The notes: generated by a model from the sequence alone, not told the origin. Counted from the first letter of the stretch, positions 8,711 through 18,455 are shown. The stretch is 64,000 bases of DNA from CAIKLP01 sp965279595 (GCA_965279595.1 OZ257246.1:1674001-1738000), one strand, 5' to 3'. Translations and numbers: made by a program.

Positions 8711-9466
8711 TTACCTTTTAACAAGATTTATTCTACCTTTCAGTTCTTCCATTTTTTCTGAAGAAATAGGAATAGTAATATTTTCATTCAAAATAACACT
8801 TCCTCCATCTGCCTTTGAATAGCCAGTTAGATGATTCAAATTGACGATATAAGATTTGTGACATCGAAATAGTACTTGTTCATCATTTAATGCTTCAGTG
8901 AAATTCTTAAGGGTTCTGCTTGCTATTAATTTATTTTGGTCAGTTAAATGAATCTCTGTATAAGAGCTATCTGCTTTTAAGAATAGAATTTTATTGATAT
9001 CAATTAATTTAATCATATTTCCTATCGGCACTGCAAGTTTGAATTGATCTTTATTTTTAAGTAATTCGTTTAATCCAGAATAACTTTCAAAATTTGGTTT
9101 GTTCTTTTTCTTAAACCTTTCAATAGAATCAATCAATTCAGTAGGCTCAATTGGTTTTGTTAAATAATCAATAGCTGATAATTTAAATGCACTGATGGCA
9201 TAATTATTATAAGCTGTGGTAAATATAATTGAGAAGTGTACTTCTTTTTCTGCAAAGAAATCGAGTATTTCTAGACCACTGTGACCTGGCATTTCAATAT
9301 CTAGTAAAACTAATTCTGGATTATATTTTCGAATTGCTAATACTCCACTTGGTAAGTCTGAACAAATGGAAACAATTTCTAAATCTGGGCAATAGAGCTT
9401 TATCATTTCCTCTAATAGCTCTTGGGCTCTTAATTCATCTTCAATAATAATTGTTTTAATTTTCAT
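8711..9466 (-). CDS. LytTR-family response regulator
   Basis: A 251-residue two-domain regulator. Residues 1-120 are a receiver domain: acidic pair E9/D10, phospho-acceptor Asp56 in ELVLLDIEMPG, the switch Thr in FTTAY, and Lys in LTKP. Residues ~145-250 are a LytTR DNA-binding domain (KADSSYTEIHL, SRTLKNFTEAL, FRCHKSYIVNLNHLTGY). It is the cognate partner of the sensor kinase whose gene overlaps it by 11 bp. LytTR proteins typically bind paired direct repeats upstream of their targets. The target genes are not identifiable here, although the direct repeats at 18337-18387 could be examined as a candidate. Confidence 0.95.
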   Translation of the reverse strand: MKIKTIIIEDELRAQELLEEMIKLYCPDLEIVSICSDLPSGVLAIRKYNPELVLLDIEMPGHSGLEILDFFAEKEVHFSIIFTTAYNNYAISAFKLSAIDYLTKPIEPTELIDSIERFKKKNKPNFESYSGLNELLKNKDQFKLAVPIGNMIKLIDINKILFLKADSSYTEIHLTDQNKLIASRTLKNFTEALNDEQVLFRCHKSYIVNLNHLTGYSKADGGSVILNENITIPISSEKMEELKGRINLVKR

Positions 9467-12371
9467 AGTTTTTGTTGTTAATCAGTGAAATGCTAATAAT
9501 TACTTTTGTTCCTAAAGCTTCGTTTTTTTCATTAGTTTTATCAAAAATATTAATAACAATATTTTTATTTTTTTTATTTAATAAATCAACTCTTTTTAAA
9601 TTAGCACTTGTAGAAAAGGAATTATATTTTTCTTGTTTGATGTTTTTAATTTCTGATGATTTTTTTCTGCCAACACCATTGTCATCAATAATTATAACTA
9701 GGCGATTTTCAATTTGAGTAAATTCAATAAATAATTTTTTTTCTCCGTTTTTATGCAAGAGACCATGTTTAATAGCATTTTCAACAAAGGGCTGTATCAA
9801 CATTACAGGGATACGTATCATTTCAATATCTAAATCATCACTGCTTGAAATGCTAAAATCTATTTCATTATTAAATCTGGCATTTTCTAATTCTAAATAT
9901 AGTGTAAGTACAAAAATTTCTTCCTCCAAACTGATTGTTTCTTTCTCAGAAAATTCAAGTATGATTCTGGTGAGTTTAGAAAATTTCGACAAATAAGTAA
10001 CTGCATTTTCTTTGTCATTTTTATAAATAAAAGATTGAATTGTATTTAGCGCATTGAAAAAAAAGTGTGGATTCATTTGTGATCGAATGGAAGCTAATGT
10101 CGCTCGATCTAAATTTTGTTCCAATAAGATATTTTCGGTCAATAGTTGATTTCTCTTGTTGAGTGCTTTCACTCTATTTTGATAATAAATAAAAATACTT
10201 AAAGCAAATAATAATGCCATACTTACTATAAACCAAAGTCTCATCCAAAATGGCTCTTTGATTTTAAATGTAATTATTTGGTCGTTTAATGTTTTGTTGT
10301 TTAACTCGCCAAGGTGAAATTTAATTAAATATTGGCCAGGTGATAAACTTGAAAATCTTAAAATTCGGGCATCATCAGAAGCCAGTTGCCATTCTTTAGA
10401 ATTAATTTGATAATACAAAGGATATTTTGATCCTGATTTAAAGGAGAGAATAGAGTATGAAATTTCGATGTTGTTTTGTTGAAAATCGAATTCTTCAGAG
10501 AATAGGTTTGTAGTAATATTAGCATTGACACTAAATTGATTGATAATCAGTATTGGTTTTGGAAGATCATGATTCGCTTTCAGTAGATCTAATTTTAGAA
10601 GTCCTATATTGCTAACTAGAAGCAGGCATTTATTTTGAAAACTAAAGTCTTTGATTTCCAATTTAGCTATATCAATAAATAGATTTTTGAATTTTATTTT
10701 TGATACTTGAAGGTCGGCATAGAAAACACCGTTATCTGCAATTACAAATAAGAAATTGTCTAACACTTTGATTAATTTGATTCGATAGGCAGATTGCAAC
10801 AAATTATTTAAGTAATTGATTTGGTCATTTGAGTCAATCATTAATACTTGTTTTTGCATATCTAATGCATACTGGAAATTCCCATAACTATATATATATC
10901 TAATAAAAACGGGTTTGTTTTGATGGGTTATTTCAGTAATTTTTTTTGAAGTAGCTTTGTATAATCCATTGCCTGAAGCAAAGTAAATAGACTGTTGGTA
11001 TTTACTATATGTCACAGATCTTATTCTTGAATTTGGAATAATAACATTGGCATTTTTCCATAAGGAAGATTTGTGTTTTGAATTATAAAAATTATCCCAA
11101 CTGCTTTTTATTTGAGGATCAAAATAAAATAAACCTCCACTGCCAGTACCTGCATAAGCAAAATATTTGCGATCAATTCTGCAGATTTCTTTTACCGAAA
11201 TAGGAATATTGTTTAAATGATTTGTTTTTGTTGATAGTCCAATTGCATTGAACGTAGAACTTGTATATAAAATTTGATTTCCAATACTATCATAATTTAA
11301 ATAATATACTTTGTGATTATTCGGCAATTTTTTGGTAATTTTTTTGAGTTTGAAATGCTCGTCAATTGTAAATATTTCATTGTTGTTACTACCAATTGCA
11401 CTGGTTTTGTCGTTTATTTTACCTATTGATTGAACATCAATATTGTTGATATCAATTTGTAATAATGCTAAGGAGCTTACAAAGTATATACCATTGTCTA
11501 ATGAACTGAACCAATAATTTCCCTCACGATCTTTAATTACATCCGATATGTTTTTATTAATAAAATACGGATTTGAATTGATTTGATTTCCTATACTATC
11601 AAATGCAAATACTCCATTTTTACTGCAAAACCATATTTGATCATCAGTATAGGCGATGTTTAAAATAAAATCTGGGCTTATTATGTCGAACTTTACTTTA
11701 AAAGTACCATTTATCAAAGCGTAACATTTCTTATTAATATTATTTCTATCTGCTAATATTATTTCATTTCTTGCTTCAGCTAAAACACTAGGATAATTCA
11801 CAGTTTTAAAATAACTTTTATGATGATAGACTTTACCAAATTGATCAATGCTTAATAGGGAATCAGTGATAATATAGAATCGGTCTTTACTTTGAGCAGT
11901 TGCAACTATGGTTTTCTGATATTTAATTTGATTGATGATTTTTAAAGTTTTTAAATCATATAAGTTGATCGTATTTTTTTGAATGGCAAGTAAACGATTA
12001 TTCAAGAATGCAAAACGTTGAAATCCTCCTAATTGATTTTGTTCAATCGTTTTTAAAGAATCGTCTTCTATATAAAATAGATTGCCATCAAAGTTTTCAT
12101 ACCAAATTCTCCCATATTTATCTTCACGAATGCAAGAACCTGCTTTGGAATTTTGAGAATTATTATTGTAAGTACGAAAACTATAACCATCATACCTGCT
12201 TAACCCTTCATCACTTGTTATCCAAATAAAACCTCTTTTATCTTGAAATAAATCATATACAGAGTTAGATGGTAAACCATTTGTTCTATCAATTACTTGA
12301 AAATAGGGGTTTTGCCCTTGTCCAAGAATCGGTGATAAAATTAGTAGAATATATAATATTTTAATTTTCAC
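9456..12371 (-). CDS. Membrane sensor histidine kinase, Reg_prop/Y_Y_Y sensor with LytS-type kinase
   Basis: A 971-residue protein with a signal peptide (MKIKILYILLILSPILGQ). It continues with Reg_prop beta-propeller repeats from the start of the mature protein (NGLPSNSVYDLFQDKRGFIW, then RYDGYSFRTY) across ~650 residues. A Y_Y_Y-type beta-sandwich follows before one transmembrane helix (about 715-735). The cytoplasmic part is a His_kinase (LytS/YehU) domain with the phospho-acceptor His769 in SQMNPHFFFNAL and an ATP-binding N-box (VENAIKHGL) and G-box (DNGVGR). It is therefore a periplasmic ligand sensor signalling to the LytTR regulator encoded downstream with an 11-bp overlap. The ligand is unknown; this sensor type often detects carbohydrate or envelope cues. 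Confidence 0.93.
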   Translation of the reverse strand: MKIKILYILLILSPILGQGQNPYFQVIDRTNGLPSNSVYDLFQDKRGFIWITSDEGLSRYDGYSFRTYNNNSQNSKAGSCIREDKYGRIWYENFDGNLFYIEDDSLKTIEQNQLGGFQRFAFLNNRLLAIQKNTINLYDLKTLKIINQIKYQKTIVATAQSKDRFYIITDSLLSIDQFGKVYHHKSYFKTVNYPSVLAEARNEIILADRNNINKKCYALINGTFKVKFDIISPDFILNIAYTDDQIWFCSKNGVFAFDSIGNQINSNPYFINKNISDVIKDREGNYWFSSLDNGIYFVSSLALLQIDINNIDVQSIGKINDKTSAIGSNNNEIFTIDEHFKLKKITKKLPNNHKVYYLNYDSIGNQILYTSSTFNAIGLSTKTNHLNNIPISVKEICRIDRKYFAYAGTGSGGLFYFDPQIKSSWDNFYNSKHKSSLWKNANVIIPNSRIRSVTYSKYQQSIYFASGNGLYKATSKKITEITHQNKPVFIRYIYSYGNFQYALDMQKQVLMIDSNDQINYLNNLLQSAYRIKLIKVLDNFLFVIADNGVFYADLQVSKIKFKNLFIDIAKLEIKDFSFQNKCLLLVSNIGLLKLDLLKANHDLPKPILIINQFSVNANITTNLFSEEFDFQQNNIEISYSILSFKSGSKYPLYYQINSKEWQLASDDARILRFSSLSPGQYLIKFHLGELNNKTLNDQIITFKIKEPFWMRLWFIVSMALLFALSIFIYYQNRVKALNKRNQLLTENILLEQNLDRATLASIRSQMNPHFFFNALNTIQSFIYKNDKENAVTYLSKFSKLTRIILEFSEKETISLEEEIFVLTLYLELENARFNNEIDFSISSSDDLDIEMIRIPVMLIQPFVENAIKHGLLHKNGEKKLFIEFTQIENRLVIIIDDNGVGRKKSSEIKNIKQEKYNSFSTSANLKRVDLLNKKNKNIVINIFDKTNEKNEALGTKVIISISLINNKNYEN

Positions 12372-12477
12372 AAATGGAATTGCAGATGAATTAAATATAG
12401 AAAGCTTTTGTGTTTAATTGAAATTTAATGTTTTTAACTTATTTGAATAGATTTATTTCGATACAAGAACAAAAAAA

Positions 12478-12504
12478 ATGCTGTAATCATAATAATTACA
12501 GCAT
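12478..12504. terminator. Hairpin, possible terminator
   Basis: A perfect 10-bp stem ATGCTGTAAT / ATTACAGCAT with a 7-nt loop. Eight A precede it (a T-tract on the minus strand) and ATTGTTTTT follows on the plus strand. No gene ends into it from either side, so its role is unclear; it may isolate the two divergent transcription units. Confidence 0.45.
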
Positions 12505-12760
12505 ATTGTTTTTCATTGGTAGGGTAGGGAGTGTATTCTAAGAATTCATATAAATTATATTCAATTGCGTGATTTTAGTTTGATGAATTCTTATTTAATT
12601 TATTTTAAATGATAATTATTGCATTAAGATAATGAGCAGATGTTTAACAGTTTATCAAGAGTTAGTGAAAACATTATTTGAGTTAGTGAATTAGCCTTGT
12701 TGAATAGTCATAATATAATCCAAAAGCGGCTGGTTACTGTTTTTTAAGCATTTACTTAAT

Positions 12761-12791
12761 TTTGTCTTTATTGGTAATTTTAATATCTTGG
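12761..12791 (+). promoter_or_regulatory. Bacteroidota-type promoter of TMEM175-like gene
   Basis: A -33 element TTTG (12761-12764) and a -7 element TATCTTGG (12784-12791, one base off TAnnTTTG) are separated by 19 bp, the usual spacing for the Bacteroidota housekeeping sigma factor. The predicted transcript starts about 15 nt before the ATG at 12812. Confidence 0.5.
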
Positions 12792-12811
12792 TTTAACCGA
12801 AACCAACTATT

Positions 12812-13612
12812 ATGATTAGAGAGAAAGTATTTAAACCCAAACCGCAACGTGTAGAACCATACAAATGGCGTAACCATGAAATATTTAGAATTGAAGCTTT
12901 TTCAGATGCTATTTTTGCATTTGCATTAACACTAACTATAATTTCATTAGAAGTCCCTTCTACTTTTCATCAATTGGCTGAATCCATGTTAGGAATGGTG
13001 GGCTTTCTCATTTGCTTTGTTTTTATTTTTACTATTTGGTTTCATCAATATCGTTATTTCCGTTATTTCGGACTTAGAGATACCAAGACTTTGTTTTTGA
13101 ATGCAGGTTTAATATTTGTATTGTTGTTTTATGTGTATCCATTAAAATTCTTGGTTTCTTTAATTACATCAGGTAACCAAGTGATGGAACATGGAGAATT
13201 AGTAAATAGATTCGAATCAGTTGAAGACACACGTTCTTTGATGATAATTTATAGTGCAGGATTAGTTGCAATTTATGTGATGTTATTTTTGATGTATAAA
13301 CATGCAAAATCCAAATCAAAAGAAATTCATTTATCCTCAATCGAGCAATACAATTTAAATACCAACTTATTTGAATATGGAATTATGATTGCAGTTGGTT
13401 GTATTTCAATTGTCTTGGCATTAGTTATACCAAGTCGATTATCAGGGCTTGCTGGAATTATATATTCTATTTTAGGTCCAGCTTATGGAATGATGTTTAC
13501 TTGGAGGAGAAAAAAAATGTTGAAACTATTTACATCTGCAGAATTAGAACATCATAATGTTTTGGCTAGAAATAGCAAAAAGAGTGTTCATGAATTAAGT
13601 AGGCAAGAATAA
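12812..13612 (+). CDS. TMEM175 (DUF1211) family potassium channel-like protein
   Basis: A 266-residue membrane protein with about six hydrophobic segments. The first one carries the TMEM175 hallmark R-x-E-A-F-S-D-A-I-F-A-F-A-L-T (residues ~26-40), the FSDA motif that lines the pore of bacterial TMEM175 channels. The later W-x-x-Y-R-Y-F/HQYRYFRYF segment fits the family. Bacterial TMEM175 proteins are tetrameric, leaky K+-selective channels of ~200 residues; this one is longer because of charged ends. A promoter is visible upstream. It converges with the DUF2279 gene, leaving only 6 bp between stops. Confidence 0.85.
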   Translation: MIREKVFKPKPQRVEPYKWRNHEIFRIEAFSDAIFAFALTLTIISLEVPSTFHQLAESMLGMVGFLICFVFIFTIWFHQYRYFRYFGLRDTKTLFLNAGLIFVLLFYVYPLKFLVSLITSGNQVMEHGELVNRFESVEDTRSLMIIYSAGLVAIYVMLFLMYKHAKSKSKEIHLSSIEQYNLNTNLFEYGIMIAVGCISIVLALVIPSRLSGLAGIIYSILGPAYGMMFTWRRKKMLKLFTSAELEHHNVLARNSKKSVHELSRQE

Positions 13613-13618
13613 TTTTTA

Positions 13619-14515
13619 CTAAAAATAAACTCCATAACCTTTGAATTTCCCTAAGCTATTGTATTCAAGAGTGGGTGCAGGTATTTTAAATCTGTTGAGT
13701 ACTAAAAATAATGTTCTTATGCTTTTGTGTTTAGTTGGAATTTTTGTTAAATCCACATCTATTGAAAATAAAAATTGGCGATACCTTTCAAAACTAGGAA
13801 TTGGGTTCCCTTGATAGGTGGTTAAATTTTCAAATTCTCCAATCATGCCATTGGCACTATATCCAAAAGCTAAATTGAGCCATTTAGGTGTTTTATCCAT
13901 TGGTATTATTTTATTTGCAGGAAAACTTAACCAATAAGTATGTGCATTGTAATCTAAAAAGAAACTAGTTAGTTGTGTTTCTCCTAATTTATCAGGATGA
14001 TATTTTCTATAGTCTGATGGAGAATAGGAAAACTTAGGTTTAATAATTTGTTCATCCCATACCAATTCTTGAACAGTAAATAAGGCAGAGCCACTGAAAT
14101 TTGCTATCATATCATTTTTAGAGAAACCATAACCATCATACATAGCATCAAATATTTCAATGGGTGTTTGTAATATCAATCCCATTGGTCCGCCAATTAG
14201 TAAAGCAGTTTTTTTTGATAATCCTGCCCATCTGAGTGAATGATAAGCAATATTACTTTCTTGATATGCTGAGAACCCATGACCTAATTTATCTATCATT
14301 AAATACTCATTGCCATCATTGTTATAATAATGAAAGCCCAATTTTCTATGTCCATCATACCAAATGTAATTTAATCCAGCCATGCCAGCAATTAATACGG
14401 TAGCGTGACTTCCAGCTGCAATCCATATTTTATTAGTATTAATTTTGCTACTATCTTGGGCATGACAGTATAAGCTCGTCAATATATAGATAACAGTTAA
14501 AATTAATTTCTTCAT
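13619..14515 (-). CDS. DUF2279 domain protein
   Basis: A 298-residue secreted protein with a signal peptide (MKKLILTVIYILTSLYCHAQ). It contains the conserved DUF2279 segments DKLGHGFSAYQ (around residue 78), W-A-G-L-S-x-K-x-A near 97, and DGYGFSKNDMIANFSGS near 130. The family (YfiM-like) is predicted to be periplasmic or outer-membrane-associated, and its role is undefined. The length is typical for Bacteroidota members. The gene is convergent with the TMEM175-like gene and probably transcribed alone. Confidence 0.8.
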   Translation of the reverse strand: MKKLILTVIYILTSLYCHAQDSSKINTNKIWIAAGSHATVLIAGMAGLNYIWYDGHRKLGFHYYNNDGNEYLMIDKLGHGFSAYQESNIAYHSLRWAGLSKKTALLIGGPMGLILQTPIEIFDAMYDGYGFSKNDMIANFSGSALFTVQELVWDEQIIKPKFSYSPSDYRKYHPDKLGETQLTSFFLDYNAHTYWLSFPANKIIPMDKTPKWLNLAFGYSANGMIGEFENLTTYQGNPIPSFERYRQFLFSIDVDLTKIPTKHKSIRTLFLVLNRFKIPAPTLEYNSLGKFKGYGVYF

Positions 14516-14702
14516 TTTTAAATATAAATTATTTTTATCATTAGCAAAACCTGATATTTTTAAAAGTTAAATGCTGTTGAATTGAACAGTTCAGCAAAAA
14601 TTTGGATGAAATCGATGATGATTTTGTAAGGTAAAAATGTTTTTACAATTGGCATGATTATTATTAAAGATGTGATATTCGCAGCTTTAATTTAATTAAC
14701 CT

Positions 14703-16196
14703 ATGAAGAACACATTTCTATCAATATTGCTAGTTATACTTTCTATTAGTCAATCATATTCTCAGAATAACCCTTTCTGGGAAATCAATCATAAAAAAAC
14801 TACTCAATCAGTAAATGCAAATAAATACCTTGCCCAAGCTGAGCACTATGATGCATGGGACAGTGTTTCAAACTTGTGGATAAATTTTGCAAATGCCAAT
14901 TTTACTTATAATAATTTAGGACTAGTATCCGAAAAAATTTCAGTAGATAAGAATAACATTGTATTGTCAAAAGAAGTATATAGTTATGATGCATTTGGAA
15001 ATATGTTAATGATGACCAATTACATGATGGATACCATTAGTAATACTTTAAATCCAACATATCGAATTGTAAAATCCTATCATCTGAATAAGTTTGAATC
15101 ATTAGTTCAAAATGAAACTTGGGACAAAAATACAAATGCATGGAGAATAGCATTAAGAGCTATTAAGCAATATAGTAGTCAAAATGATATTAGCTTATTT
15201 TTAATTCATCAAATAACAAATAATGATACAGCTTTGGTATTAGGCGAGCAAACAGATTTTGTGTATGACTCACTTGATAGGAGAAAATCAGAAACTTTAA
15301 TTAAGTATAATACCAATATAGCAAGATGGGATAGCTTTGTGAGAGTAAATTATATATATGCAAATAATTTATTAATTGATCATCAAACTTCAGATTTTTT
15401 CGATACAACAAACAATACTTGGAATACAATTAGAAAGCAATCTTATGTTTATGATTTGCAAGATACTTTAGTGCAAGTATCTACAAGCAAATTTAATTCA
15501 ATCAATCATACTTGGTTGAACATGGAATTGTATGATAACATTAAATGGAATAGTTGGGATAGAGATGTAAATAACCAAGATAATGTGCAAAGTTATTTAT
15601 ATAAGAATTGGAATGAAGCTAAAAATGAATATGATACAAGTAAATCGTACACAAAAAAACTTCTTGATTTAAATGGTAGTTATTTAATTAGCACATTAGC
15701 TTATGTTGATGGAAGTTTTGTTCCTGAGCAGCGCTTTGAAAAAATCTTTGATGCACATTTGAACAAAACCTATTATCAAATTTTGAATGGCGTGAATGGT
15801 CAATGGTCTAATTTTTATGAAGAAGCTTTTGATTATACTTATGGAAGTAATGATGAATTATTAGAAAAAACGGATTGGGTTTTCAACTTTAATATTGGTC
15901 AATTAAAAAAACAGCAAAGAACAAGATTTGAAAACTTTTTGGTTTTGGGAGATGAGATATTAAAAAAAGCCAATTTACTAGTTTACCCTAATCCAGCAAG
16001 TGATTTTGTATATATTAATTGTAATGGAAAAGATAATTTTATAGTTCAGCTTATCAATTTAAATGGCGAAATTCTAATTAAAAAGGAAATGAACTCTACT
16101 GAGAAACTAATTTTCCCAGAATTGCCAAATGGTCTGTATTTCATTAAAGTAATAGCTGAAGGAACTTATTCAATTGAGAAATGTATTATTAATTAA
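14703..16196 (+). CDS. T9SS type A sorting domain protein with Trp/YD-like repeats
   Basis: A 497-residue secreted protein with a signal peptide (MKNTFLSILLVILSISQSYS). The body (about 40-415) consists of tandem ~45-residue units recalling YD/RHS-like repeats: W-D-x-x-x-N-x-W, Y-x-Y-x-x-x-G-x-L and Y-D-x-x-x-N/D. Examples are YDAWDSVSNLWINF, YSYDAFGNML, WDKNTNAWRI and FDTTNNTWNTI. The C-terminal ~75 residues from LLVYPNPASDFVYINC form the T9SS type A sorting domain. The likely role is surface adhesion or polymer binding, but this is inference. The gene after it starts 92 bp downstream on the same strand. Confidence 0.87.
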   Translation: MKNTFLSILLVILSISQSYSQNNPFWEINHKKTTQSVNANKYLAQAEHYDAWDSVSNLWINFANANFTYNNLGLVSEKISVDKNNIVLSKEVYSYDAFGNMLMMTNYMMDTISNTLNPTYRIVKSYHLNKFESLVQNETWDKNTNAWRIALRAIKQYSSQNDISLFLIHQITNNDTALVLGEQTDFVYDSLDRRKSETLIKYNTNIARWDSFVRVNYIYANNLLIDHQTSDFFDTTNNTWNTIRKQSYVYDLQDTLVQVSTSKFNSINHTWLNMELYDNIKWNSWDRDVNNQDNVQSYLYKNWNEAKNEYDTSKSYTKKLLDLNGSYLISTLAYVDGSFVPEQRFEKIFDAHLNKTYYQILNGVNGQWSNFYEEAFDYTYGSNDELLEKTDWVFNFNIGQLKKQQRTRFENFLVLGDEILKKANLLVYPNPASDFVYINCNGKDNFIVQLINLNGEILIKKEMNSTEKLIFPELPNGLYFIKVIAEGTYSIEKCIIN

Positions 16197-16287
16197 TACT
16201 ATTTTGTAAATATTATAAAGGATTACTCAATAAATCGAATTATTAATATTATTTTTAAGAAAAGGAATATAAATTAGAAATTCAATA

Positions 16288-17226
16288 ATGAGAAAACTTA
16301 TAATTTTATCTATCATCATACTGATGTCTAAATTTAGTATGTCTCAAACACCAAAATATCAATATTTTGATGAGTTCCAATTTCCTTTTTATGACACAAT
16401 CTGGTATAAAATCGATACTATTTCTAAAGTTTCATGGAATGTAGTACAGCCAAAAAAAAACAATTTTAATTCAGCATTGTCATATCCCAATGCATTGATT
16501 ACAGGTATTGACTCTAGCTATGGTACCAATTTAAATCATTCGATTGTGTTTGGTGCTCATTTTGATTATACTAATTGGATTCGAAGTTTAGCATTTACAT
16601 GGTCACAGAAAATCGATTTTGAATATAAAATGGATTATGGAATTTTCGAGTTTTCCCTTGATTCCGGTAAGTCATGGATTAATCCTTTAGATACACAAAG
16701 CTTTGGTAATTACTATTTCAATTTTTATGGATTTAATTATGATAGTATAAATTTATATTCTGATAAAAGTGCATTTACAGGAACTGATCTTGAATGGCGT
16801 GACGTTTGGTTTTGTATTTACAACAATGGTCCTCCTGAACTAATTACTGATAGTTTTTTATATCGATTTACTATCGTTTCAGATTCAGTTCAAACTGAAA
16901 ATGAAGGGTGGATGATTGATAATTTTTTATTTAGAGAATCTATTGTGCATACTGTATCTTCTAATCTGAAAGTTAAAGATAGAATAGTAGTTTATCCAAA
17001 TATAAGTAATGGCATAGTCCATGTAGAATCTACATTTGCATTTGAAGATAAAGTATTGATTGAATCTATTTCTGTAATAAATTCTGAGGGGAGAGAAGTA
17101 TTGAAAAATAATCAAAAGGCAAAACGAGCCACTCTTAATTTAAGTGCATTTCCAGATGGAACTTATTATATCAATGCAAAATATAGCAAGGGAGTTGAAA
17201 ATTTGAAGATAATAGTTAGGCATTGA
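16288..17226 (+). CDS. T9SS type A sorting domain protein, jelly-roll-like body
   Basis: A 312-residue secreted protein with a signal peptide (MRKLIILSIIILMSKFSMSQ). The body (25-225) is beta-rich with F-S-L-D-S-G-K-S-W and W-M-I-D-N-F segments near its ends. This resembles the concanavalin-like/MAM-type domains that describe displaced edges in many T9SS substrates. Residues ~235-312 form a sorting domain (RIVVYPNISNGIVHVES, with N-I-S in place of the usual N-P). The substitution of Pro in the YPNP motif is slightly unusual. Its stop codon overlaps the start of the cytochrome c peroxidase gene by one base, so the two are translationally coupled. Confidence 0.83.
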   Translation: MRKLIILSIIILMSKFSMSQTPKYQYFDEFQFPFYDTIWYKIDTISKVSWNVVQPKKNNFNSALSYPNALITGIDSSYGTNLNHSIVFGAHFDYTNWIRSLAFTWSQKIDFEYKMDYGIFEFSLDSGKSWINPLDTQSFGNYYFNFYGFNYDSINLYSDKSAFTGTDLEWRDVWFCIYNNGPPELITDSFLYRFTIVSDSVQTENEGWMIDNFLFRESIVHTVSSNLKVKDRIVVYPNISNGIVHVESTFAFEDKVLIESISVINSEGREVLKNNQKAKRATLNLSAFPDGTYYINAKYSKGVENLKIIVRH

Positions 17227-18251
17227 TGAATAAAATAGTAACTATATTATTTATATGTCTGTGTTTTTTTTTAATGTCTAATTCTACTGTTGGTGATTGG
17301 TCTTATATTCAAACTAAGGGATTTCCTAAAATGCCATTGCCTATTGAATACGAAATAACAAATGCTGGAATTAAATTAGGAGAGTTAATATTTAATGATA
17401 AAAGATTAAGTATTGATAATAGTATTTCATGTTCATCATGCCATATTAAAAAGTTTGCTTTTGCTGATAATAATGCTTTAAGCTTTGGAGTAGATAGTGG
17501 ACTGCAAAATAGAAATACATTAGCATTATTCAATTTAGCTTGGTATGGTTCATACTTTTGGGATGGTAGAGTTGAAAAGTTAGAAGATCAAATTTCATTT
17601 CCAATTCATAATAAAAACGAAATGAATTCTGATTGGAATAATTACATTCAAAAAACAACGGATGATAAAATTTTAATATTTGCCTTTCAAAAAGCTTATG
17701 GTAGAATTGAAATAGATAGTATAAAATTGAAATTTGCATTAGCCCAATTTTTAAGAAGTTTAATCTCAAATCAATCAAAATTTGATAGTGTGATAGCTGG
17801 ACTATCTACTTTTACTGAAGATGAATATTTGGGATTTGAATTAGTAAATGATGGTTCAAGAGTTGTTGCTTGTTCTAATTGTCATCAAACGGAACCTTAT
17901 GTTTTAGGTACTAATTTAAGTTTCGCAAATAATGGCTTGGTAAATAATTCTAATTTAGATGGAGGATTAGACAATGGAGTTTTTGATATAACAAAAAATT
18001 CTAAAGATATAGGCAAATTCAAAGTACCTTCTTTAAGAAATCTGAAATTTACTGCACCTTATATGCATGATGGTAGATTTAATACATTGTTTGAAGTGCT
18101 AGATTATTATTCTCATTCAGTCCCAAATAATAATAATCTTGACCCCAAAATGCAAAGCACATTAGGTAAGGAAGTGTTTTCAATGGATGAGAAAAGAAGA
18201 ATAGTTGCTTTTTTGAATACCATGAATGATTATGAATTTGTAAAAGAATAG
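17226..18251 (+). CDS. Di-heme cytochrome c peroxidase (MauG/CcpA family)
   Basis: A 341-residue periplasmic protein with a signal peptide (MNKIVTILFICLCFFLMSNS). Two c-type heme sites are visible: C-S-S-C-H near residue 62 and C-S-N-C-H near residue 217. The family segments RNTLALFNLAWYGSYFWDGR and FKVPSLRNLKFTAPYMHDGRF are present; the latter carries the distal Met/His region. The usual reaction is reduction of H2O2 to water with electrons from cytochrome c; MauG-like members modify proteins instead. I prefer the ATG at 17226, overlapping the previous stop (TGATG), over the in-frame TTG one codon earlier. Coupling to a T9SS substrate gene is unusual, and no partner cytochrome is next to it. 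Confidence 0.9.
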   Translation: MNKIVTILFICLCFFLMSNSTVGDWSYIQTKGFPKMPLPIEYEITNAGIKLGELIFNDKRLSIDNSISCSSCHIKKFAFADNNALSFGVDSGLQNRNTLALFNLAWYGSYFWDGRVEKLEDQISFPIHNKNEMNSDWNNYIQKTTDDKILIFAFQKAYGRIEIDSIKLKFALAQFLRSLISNQSKFDSVIAGLSTFTEDEYLGFELVNDGSRVVACSNCHQTEPYVLGTNLSFANNGLVNNSNLDGGLDNGVFDITKNSKDIGKFKVPSLRNLKFTAPYMHDGRFNTLFEVLDYYSHSVPNNNNLDPKMQSTLGKEVFSMDEKRRIVAFLNTMNDYEFVKE

Positions 18252-18336
18252 TTAAAATTTGATATTTAAATTTTACGTTAAATATTTTGATTACCCAATT
18301 TTCACTCCATTATTTTTTTCTTTTTATAACATTTTC

Positions 18337-18390
18337 GGGGTATAGCCACCTAACATCATCGGGGTAAATGCCTACATCTTTGGGGGTGAA
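18337..18390 (+). repeat. Three GGGGT-centred direct repeats upstream of the 1504-aa surface protein gene
   Basis: GGGGT occurs at 18337, 18361 and 18383, each followed by A/G, a short A/T-rich spacer and CC (GGGGTATAGCC, GGGGTAAATGCC, GGGTGAATCC). Spacings of 24 and 22 bp place the copies on one DNA face. They lie just upstream of a -7-like TACTTTCG at 18417-18424, where an activator would bind. G-runs of this kind stand out sharply in AT-rich intergenic DNA. Confidence 0.55.
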
Positions 18391-18455
18391 TCCTATATAG
18401 AACTTCCTATGAGTAATACTTTCGTGTTGATTTTTTAAACGAAGTATTATATCAA

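Larger units (their letters stand above)
12372..12811. other. Intergenic region between divergent genes
   Basis: A 440-bp region with no credible gene. It holds the 5' side of the sensor-kinase gene, a 10-bp-stem hairpin at 12478-12504, and the promoter of the TMEM175-like gene at 12761-12791. I see nothing else recognisable. Confidence 0.6.

Noticed and set aside
18337..18390. GGGGT repeats as a CRISPR array
   Set aside because: The repeats are only about 11 bp, imperfect, with no unique 30-bp spacers and no cas genes nearby.
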